Assembly: GCA_023446675.1 (NCBI GenBank)
Contig: JAEXPO010000593.1
Location: 1 to 10,623 of the forward strand
Length of the DNA stretch: 10,623 nt
Source: Bacillota bacterium
GTDB lineage: Bacteria > Bacillota > Clostridia > DSM-8532
Reading direction: 5' to 3'
Of the stretch, positions 6,847 to 10,623 are shown piece by piece. Numbering within the stretch: position 1 is the first letter of the stretch; each line of letters opens with the position of its first letter. The notes under the pieces are model-generated. The model saw only the letters and a list, made by a program, of their open reading frames with translations. It was not told the DNA's origin and ran no database searches. Both the position numbers and the translations under genes were made by a program.

Positions 6847-7407
6847 ATGAGCGCGTTTGGAGGCATTTATTTTACTGAAAAGGGGAAGGCCCTGCAGGCA
6901 AAGGCTCAAATAGGAACAAAGCTTACATTTACACGCTTGGCTGTTGGAGATGGTAACTTAGGGGCTCAGCCGATACTGACGCTGACGGGGTTAATTCACC
7001 TGGTCAAATCCATACCCATTACGAAGCTTAAGACACTACCAGGAGGGAAGGCCAGTGTGGGGGGCACCCTGAGTAATCAGGATATTTCATCCGGATTTTA
7101 CTGGCGTGAGCTGGGGTTATATGCCCAGGACCCCGATGCAGGCGAAATTATGTACTGTTATGGCAATGCTGGTGCTCTGGCCGAATACATCCCCTCCCCT
7201 GGAGGGGCGGATATCCTTGAAAAACAGGTAAGCATTGTCACTGTTATAGGCAATGCGGCCAACGTGACGGCCAACATAAGCCAATCACTGGTATTTGTGA
7301 CATCCCAGGAATTTGGGGAGCTTGTGGACTACCTTGGGTACATGCCTATTGATGGCGGTGATTTTATGGATCCTCCAGAACATACCGTTGAGGGAGGCAC
7401 CTTCTGA
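6847..7407 (+). CDS. Tail fibre attachment protein (gpH N-terminal / tail-collar fibre domain)
   Basis: A 186-residue protein consisting almost wholly of the N-terminal tail-collar fibre domain that anchors P2-type fibres to the baseplate. Residues 2-35 show the diagnostic start FGGIYFTEKGKALQAKA, then GTKLTFTRLAVGDG; residues 87-97 show WRELGLYAQDP and 107-118 GNAGALAEYIPS, as in that family. P2 gpH and many relatives continue for several hundred residues as fibre shaft; here the protein ends in TVEGGTF soon after the domain, so the shaft and receptor parts must be on other proteins, probably the two downstream fibre genes. A 7-bp G/C-rich hairpin lies at 7191-7207. ATG 6847 follows AGGTGGGAT. 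Confidence 0.88.
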   Translation: MSAFGGIYFTEKGKALQAKAQIGTKLTFTRLAVGDGNLGAQPILTLTGLIHLVKSIPITKLKTLPGGKASVGGTLSNQDISSGFYWRELGLYAQDPDAGEIMYCYGNAGALAEYIPSPGGADILEKQVSIVTVIGNAANVTANISQSLVFVTSQEFGELVDYLGYMPIDGGDFMDPPEHTVEGGTF

Positions 7408-7448
7408 AATGATATTTCAAAGACCAAAGAGAGTGAGGTAAAAAGAAC

Positions 7449-8342
7449 ATGGCACAGGCAATTAAGCTGAAGAGAGGATTGAATACAAACCTTGGTGGTT
7501 TAACCCTTCAGGAGGGGGAACCGGCTTTCGTTCTGGACACCGGAAAGCTATACATAGGTGACGGGAGCAACAAGGTTTTGATTAATCCGGATCCGGGAGT
7601 GGCGGTTTCGGCAGACAAGCTTACGACAGCCAGGACAATCACCCTTTCAGGGGATGCTTCTGGCAGCACATCCTTTGACGGAAGCGCTAACAAGACCATC
7701 ACTGTGGTTCTGGCCAATTCCGGGGTGACCGCAGGGACATACACCAAGCTCACAGTGGATGCCAAGGGGCGTGTAACTTCTGCTGCACAGATTACGGCGG
7801 CAGATATTCCCACGCTGACATTGAGCAAAATTTCGGATGCAGGAACGGCTGCAAGTAAAAATACAGGTACGGCATCCGGCAATGTTCCGGTATTGGGAGC
7901 AGATGGAAAACTGGATGCAGGGGTATTACCGGCTATCGCTATATCGGATACCTTTGTTGTTTCAACCCAGGCCGCAATGCTGGCGCTAACGGCGGAGGTA
8001 GGGGATATTTGCGTAAGAACCGACCTTAATAAAACGTATATCCTGAAGACGGCCGGAGCCTCCACCCTGGCCAACTGGCAGGAACTGCTTTCCCCGACTT
8101 CTCCGGTAACCAGCGTTGCCGGGAAGACAGGAGTTGTGACGCTTTCGGCTTCTGATGTGGGCCTTGGAAATGTCACCAATGAGAGCAAGACCACGATGCT
8201 TGCCAATGCGGCCTTAACTGGAAACCCAACGGCGCCCACGCAGACAGCAGGGAACAACAGTACCCGGATTGCCACCACAGCCTTTGTTATGGGGCAGGGG
8301 TTTCTTTCTGCTGCAAGCGATATAGATGGCGGGACATTTTAA
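7449..8342 (+). CDS. Tail fibre protein with Mtd-N-like head and shaft repeats
   Basis: A 297-residue fibre protein. Residues 4-46 match the N-terminal domain of the phage major tropism determinant type: IKLKRGLNTNL, then GEPAFVLDTGKLYIGDGS (pattern K/R-RG-x-N, GE-x-DT-x-K-x-x-IGDG). Residues 66-120 are a shaft segment with GTYTKLTVDAKGRVTSAAQI, common in tail fibres. Residues 150-216 hold DGKLDAGVLPAIAISDTF and VGDICVRTDLNKTYIL, and residues 220-280 hold SVAGKTGVVTLSASDVGLGN and ALTGNPTAPTQTAGNNSTRI followed by ATTAFV. That last motif usually precedes a C-terminal receptor domain; here the protein stops 17 residues later with DIDGGTF. Start ATG 7449 follows GAGGT at 7435-7439. It probably extends the fibre and hands over to the next protein. 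Confidence 0.85.
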   Translation: MAQAIKLKRGLNTNLGGLTLQEGEPAFVLDTGKLYIGDGSNKVLINPDPGVAVSADKLTTARTITLSGDASGSTSFDGSANKTITVVLANSGVTAGTYTKLTVDAKGRVTSAAQITAADIPTLTLSKISDAGTAASKNTGTASGNVPVLGADGKLDAGVLPAIAISDTFVVSTQAAMLALTAEVGDICVRTDLNKTYILKTAGASTLANWQELLSPTSPVTSVAGKTGVVTLSASDVGLGNVTNESKTTMLANAALTGNPTAPTQTAGNNSTRIATTAFVMGQGFLSAASDIDGGTF

Positions 8343-8356
8343 GGAGGTTATGAGGA

Positions 8357-9199
8357 ATGGCGAATAAGATTCAGGTTAAGCGCGGCTTAAAGGCAAATAT
8401 CCCTGCGCTGAATGTGGGGGAGCCGGGCTTTACAACGGATACAAAAGAGTTCTTTATTGGATCGGTCAGCGGGAATGTGCAGTTGGCCAAGCAGGTGGAT
8501 TTAAGTGCGCATATGGCGGATATGGCGAATAGGGGATTAGGAGCAGCCAGTAGAAACATTGATAATATTGATTTAAATGTATTAACTGAAACGGGTTTCT
8601 ATTATGGTACCAATTTAGGGCATGCTCCGTATTCCTCATATTGCAGAGTACAAGTTATCTCCATTGGCGGATCTGATTACTGCAAGCAAATACTTTCCCT
8701 ATTAGACGATAATGTAGTTAATTGGGAAAGAGTATACAGATATGGCGCTTGGGAAAGTTGGAGGAGCCATGTTTCAGAGCTTATCACCCAGCCAGGTGGT
8801 GTGCATGGTTTCTATGTTGAGACCGGGATATGGACTCCTAGATTGATTGGTGCCGATGTTGCTGGAAATCATACTTATTCAATTCAACAGGGCAAATATA
8901 GATTATATAGCAACGAGGTACATGTGTGGGCACAATTAAAACTAACCATAAAGGATAGTGCAATGTCAGGGGTAATACGCATAAGAGGATTGCCTTTTTC
9001 AAGTGGTCATGGGTTTAACGCTCAAGGATATTGTCTTACAGAGGGTTTAACTGTTGGGCCAGGAAATGATGGGTATATTCCATCGACATGGGACGCTGTT
9101 GTTCCTCGAAGATTTGTAAGTACTACTGTAAATGAGATTAGCTCTACAGAAGTAACAAACAACACTGGTGTTAGTTTATATTTAGTTTATAGAACGTAA
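8357..9199 (+). CDS. Tail fibre / receptor-binding protein with Mtd-N and pyocin-knob-like domains
   Basis: A 280-residue fibre protein. Residues 4-44 are a second Mtd-N-like head (IQVKRGLKANI, then VGEPGFTTDTKEFFIGS), clearly related to that of the previous gene but diverged at DNA level. Residues 67-137 look like a pyocin-knob domain: NIDLNVLTETGFYYGTN, later NVVNWERVYRYGAWESW. Residues 156-280 resemble a C-terminal beta domain seen on many fibres (GIWTPRLIGADVAGNHTYSI, then IRIRGLPFSS) and are the best candidate for the host receptor site. From about 8530 the DNA becomes clearly richer in A+T than the upstream fibre genes, which suggests a transferred receptor module. ATG 8357 lies 8 nt after a perfect AAGGAGGT (8341-8348). 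Confidence 0.82.
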   Translation: MANKIQVKRGLKANIPALNVGEPGFTTDTKEFFIGSVSGNVQLAKQVDLSAHMADMANRGLGAASRNIDNIDLNVLTETGFYYGTNLGHAPYSSYCRVQVISIGGSDYCKQILSLLDDNVVNWERVYRYGAWESWRSHVSELITQPGGVHGFYVETGIWTPRLIGADVAGNHTYSIQQGKYRLYSNEVHVWAQLKLTIKDSAMSGVIRIRGLPFSSGHGFNAQGYCLTEGLTVGPGNDGYIPSTWDAVVPRRFVSTTVNEISSTEVTNNTGVSLYLVYRT

Positions 9200-9217
9200 T
9201 GAGGAGAGGTGAATAGC

Positions 9218-9451
9218 ATGAATGAAAAAATCTATCTCGATATGCTTACACAGGATAGCGTAAGCATTAAAAAGCAAAATGTTATGACTATTGAGGGGAA
9301 AGAGTATGCCATTGGTGAACCTTGGAGACGAGCTTATACCAATAGCTCATCGGGTAGAACCACGGTTGAGGCCGAAGTATCTGAACCTTACAAAACCGCT
9401 ATTTTTGCAATTTGGGGAGATATCCCCACTGTAACTGAAGATATAAATTAA
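9218..9451 (+). CDS. Small protein of unknown function after the tail fibre
   Basis: A 77-residue protein that I do not recognise. It is soluble in look, with no signal peptide or membrane segment, and contains several aromatic and charged residues (IEGKEYAIGEPWRRAYTNSS, then SEPYKTAIFAIWGD). Its A+T-rich DNA matches the preceding fibre gene. ATG 9218 was chosen since GAGGTG at 9206-9211 gives a 6-nt spacer; an in-frame GTG at 9209 lies inside that ribosome binding site. Position directly behind the receptor-binding protein suggests a fibre-associated or fibre-assembly role, but nothing in the sequence shows this. It is the last gene of the tail operon in the window; no holin or lysin follows. 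Confidence 0.7.
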   Translation: MNEKIYLDMLTQDSVSIKKQNVMTIEGKEYAIGEPWRRAYTNSSSGRTTVEAEVSEPYKTAIFAIWGDIPTVTEDIN

Positions 9452-9478
9452 GTTCGCTATCCTCCCCTTTTGCGAACT
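9451..9478 (+). terminator. Hairpin at the end of the tail operon (weak terminator candidate)
   Basis: AGTTCGC (9451-9457) pairs perfectly with GCGAACT (9472-9478) around a 14-nt pyrimidine-rich loop. It begins at the last base of the stop codon. The stem is followed by A residues, with a T-run only at 9491-9495, so it is not a canonical intrinsic terminator. It may mark or protect the 3' end of the operon transcript. Confidence 0.35.
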
Positions 9479-9496
9479 AAAAAATCCATATTTTTC

Positions 9497-9525
9497 TTGT
9501 TAAAAGAACATATGTTTGGTATAAT
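9497..9525 (+). promoter_or_regulatory. Sigma-A promoter with extended -10 for the recombinase
   Basis: TTGTTA (9497-9502) and a perfect TATAAT (9520-9525) are separated by exactly 17 bases. TG at 9517-9518 gives an extended -10 element. The start of transcription is expected near 9531-9533, leaving a leader of about 150 nt before the recombinase ATG. The -35 matches the consensus at four of six positions. Confidence 0.75.
9505..9518 (+). promoter_or_regulatory. LexA (SOS) box inside the recombinase promoter
   Basis: The 14 bases AGAACATATGTTTG match the Bacillota LexA/DinR consensus CGAACRNRYGTTYG at 13 of 14 positions, the only mismatch being the first base. The centre AACATATGTT is a perfect palindrome. 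The box sits entirely in the 17-bp spacer between -35 and -10, an ideal place to block RNA polymerase. This implies that the recombinase is repressed by LexA and released by DNA damage. The site match is seen; the regulation is inferred. Confidence 0.75.
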
Positions 9526-9545
9526 TAACTTAAGGTCATGCTATA

Positions 9546-9559
9546 AATACGGAATACGG
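9546..9559 (+). repeat. Tandem 7-mer AATACGG x2 in the P1 hairpin loop
   Basis: AATACGG occurs twice back to back and fills nearly all of the 15-nt loop closed by the 7-bp P1 stem. ACGG appears a third time single-stranded at 9604-9607. A repeated loop motif suggests a protein or RNA contact site, but this is only an inference. Confidence 0.5.
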
Positions 9560-9653
9560 ATATAGCAAAGGGGCTTACTGTCTGATCCACAGTAAGCCTC
9601 CACACGGACCCTTCCACAGGAGGGAAAGTGCTTTTGCAATATCATTATATCTT

Positions 9654-9684
9654 ACGCCTCCTGTGGTTTCAAGGAGGCGTTTTT
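9654..9684 (+). terminator. Intrinsic terminator that also covers the recombinase ribosome binding site
   Basis: ACGCCTCC (9654-9661) pairs perfectly with GGAGGCGT (9673-9680) around an 11-nt loop, and the stem runs straight into T residues up to 9684, one base before the ATG context begins. The 3' arm contains GGAGG (9673-9677), the core of the AAGGAGG ribosome binding site 8 nt upstream of the ATG at 9686. When folded it should both stop transcription and hide the binding site. Confidence 0.7.
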
Positions 9685-9685
9685 A

Positions 9686-10623
9686 ATGCACGAGCAAATC
9701 ATTACAAAAGTTCTGGATAGGGCATCCGATTTTCTTCAGGATACCTTGATCCAGCAGCTTCGCTCCATATTATATGAGGAATTATACTTATATAATATAG
9801 AGTCCATATGCACGGAAGTTGCACTGACTGACAACATGGCAGATCGAGTTAAGCTCTTTCTTGCTTCAAAAAGGCTTGATGGTGTCAGTATAAACACAAT
9901 CCGTAATTACAACTACATTCTAAGGCATTTTTCAGGGACTCTACATAAAAACGTTGAGACCATCACAACCATGGATATCCGTATGTATCTTGCTTTGATT
10001 GCAAAAGCGGGTATTAAGAATAACACGTTAGCGACTACAACCAGTGTCTTGAAATCGTTCTTTACATGGTTGGAATCAGAGGAAATTATCACTAAAAGTC
10101 CTGTGAGAGTTATTAAAACTATTAAAGTTGAAAAGCGCATCCGAAAGGCGCTGACCCGTGTTGAGCTTGAGATGCTCCGTGACGCATGTGCAACTCTTAG
10201 GCAAAAGGCCTTGGTTGAATTTTTTTATTCAACTGCTTGCCGTCTTGATGAAGTGGCTAAACTCAATAAAGGAGATATTGATTGGGCCAAGGGTGAAGTT
10301 TCTGTAATAGGAAAAGGCAACAAGGAACGCATTGTATATCTGAACGCTAGGGCATTATTTCATCTTAGAAAGTACCTTAACTCTCGTATTGACCAGAATC
10401 AGGCGCTGTTCATATGCAGTAAGCGCCCGTATAACAGACTGGGAAGAAGATCCATTGAACTTGAATTTTCAAGTCTTGGAAAGCGGGCGGGTATTCAGAA
10501 AGATGTATATCCCCACCTGCTCAGGCATACTACAGCAACCTGTATGCTGCAATCCGGAGCAAGCCTTGTGGAAGTTCAACGGGTACTGGGGCATGAAAGC
10601 CCCGTAACAACTCAGATATATGC
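9686..10623 (+). CDS. Tyrosine recombinase / phage-type integrase (3' end outside window)
   Basis: A site-specific tyrosine recombinase; 312 complete codons are visible and the gene runs off the right edge, probably lacking only a short tail. Residues 1-50 are a helical N-terminal extension, residues ~52-135 the SAM-like core-binding domain (DRVKLFLASKRLDG, then TIRNYNYILRHF), and ~150 onward the catalytic domain. All active-site residues are present: Arg186 in STACRLDEV, Lys210 in GKGNKER, His277 and Arg280 in HLLRHT, His303 in LGHES, and the nucleophile Tyr312 in TTQIY, coded by the last complete codon. It has its own SOS-type promoter and leader, so it is regulated apart from the tail genes. 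ATG 9686 has a perfect AAGGAGG. Likely prophage integrase/excisionase partner; a fibre-switching recombinase or the integrase of a neighbouring element remain possible. Confidence 0.93.
   Translation, partial: MHEQIITKVLDRASDFLQDTLIQQLRSILYEELYLYNIESICTEVALTDNMADRVKLFLASKRLDGVSINTIRNYNYILRHFSGTLHKNVETITTMDIRMYLALIAKAGIKNNTLATTTSVLKSFFTWLESEEIITKSPVRVIKTIKVEKRIRKALTRVELEMLRDACATLRQKALVEFFYSTACRLDEVAKLNKGDIDWAKGEVSVIGKGNKERIVYLNARALFHLRKYLNSRIDQNQALFICSKRPYNRLGRRSIELEFSSLGKRAGIQKDVYPHLLRHTTATCMLQSGASLVEVQRVLGHESPVTTQIY

Larger units (their letters stand above)
9532..9685 (+). ncRNA. Structured 5' leader RNA with attenuator-like segments
   Basis: The predicted leader holds two stable hairpins and a switch. 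P1 is TGCTATA (9539-9545) with TATAGCA (9561-9567). P2 is a 12-bp stem with one G-U pair, 9570-9581 with 9589-9600, around a 7-nt loop. Downstream, CCACAGGAGG (9614-9623) can pair perfectly with CCTCCTGTGG (9657-9666). The 5' part of the latter is also the 5' arm of a terminator hairpin (9654-9661 with 9673-9680). The two pairings exclude each other, as in trp-type attenuators. I do not recognise it as a known riboswitch class. Confidence 0.6.

Noticed and set aside
7508..8278. A 256-codon open frame on the - strand opposite the first tail fibre gene
   Set aside because: It is the mirror of a Ser/Thr/Ala-rich repetitive fibre gene with strong family motifs and its own ribosome binding site on the + strand; the antisense product shows no recognisable domain.
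8357..9199. A diversity-generating retroelement acting on the Mtd-N-headed fibre
   Set aside because: No reverse transcriptase, template repeat or adenine-rich variable repeat is visible, and the C-terminal domain does not look like a C-type lectin variable region.
7449..9451. Invertible fibre cassette driven by the adjacent recombinase
   Set aside because: No inverted partial copy of a fibre C-terminus and no inverted repeats flanking the fibre ends were found inside the window; sequence to the right would be needed.
9614..9666. The 10-bp inverted repeat as a recombinase core crossover site
   Set aside because: Core sites of tyrosine recombinases have arms separated by about 6-8 bp, while these arms are 33 bp apart; the overlap with a terminator and ribosome binding site fits an RNA switch better.
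9913..10140. A hydrophobic 75-codon - strand frame inside the recombinase
   Set aside because: It lies fully within the core-binding domain coding region, whose + strand frame is continuous and well conserved.
1..10623. tRNA, rRNA, CRISPR arrays and insertion sequences
   Set aside because: No cloverleaf-like gene, regularly spaced repeat array or transposase frame was seen on either strand.

Overview
The window holds the distal half of a P2/PBSX-like contractile (myovirus-type) tail operon, followed by a separately transcribed tyrosine recombinase that runs off the right edge. Everything is on the + strand. Strong AAGGAGG/GGAGGTG ribosome binding sites, GTG and TTG starts, a Gram-positive-type LexA box and the gene order all point to a Bacillota host, probably a clostridium. 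The source is a prophage or, less probably, a phage-tail-like bacteriocin. No head, lysis or lysogeny gene other than the recombinase is visible.

Left part (1-4187): the 3' end of an upstream gene (perhaps the tail sheath) overlaps the tail tube gene. Next comes the tail assembly chaperone, which carries a T TTT TTC slippery heptamer and an open -1 frame, so a longer fusion is predicted as in phage tail G/GT and P2 E/E+E'. Then follow the tape measure (599 aa), a LysM-like gpX, the hub gpD and a 63-residue gpV-like OB-fold protein that may be a minimal spike.

Middle part (4203-7407): a gpU-like protein with a Ser/Thr/Gly-rich tail, the gp25/gpW wedge protein with its EPR motif, gpJ, gpI, and a short gpH-type fibre attachment protein. 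Most starts overlap or abut the preceding stop, so translation is probably coupled. Right part (7449-9451): two small fibre proteins share an Mtd-N-like head; the second carries a pyocin-knob-like domain and a C-terminal beta domain likely to bind the receptor. A 77-aa protein of unknown function closes the operon.

From 9452 to 9685 there is a 234-base control region. It has an extended -10 promoter whose spacer is filled by a near-consensus LexA (SOS) box, then a leader of about 150 nt with two stable hairpins and a four-segment, attenuator-like arrangement. In the leader two GGAGG segments compete for the same CCTCC segment, and the last hairpin is at once a terminator and a cage for the recombinase ribosome binding site. 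The recombinase (from 9686) keeps all catalytic residues up to the tyrosine in the last complete codon. The most unusual part of the window is this two-layer control (SOS repression plus a switchable leader RNA) of an integrase placed directly behind the tail fibres.
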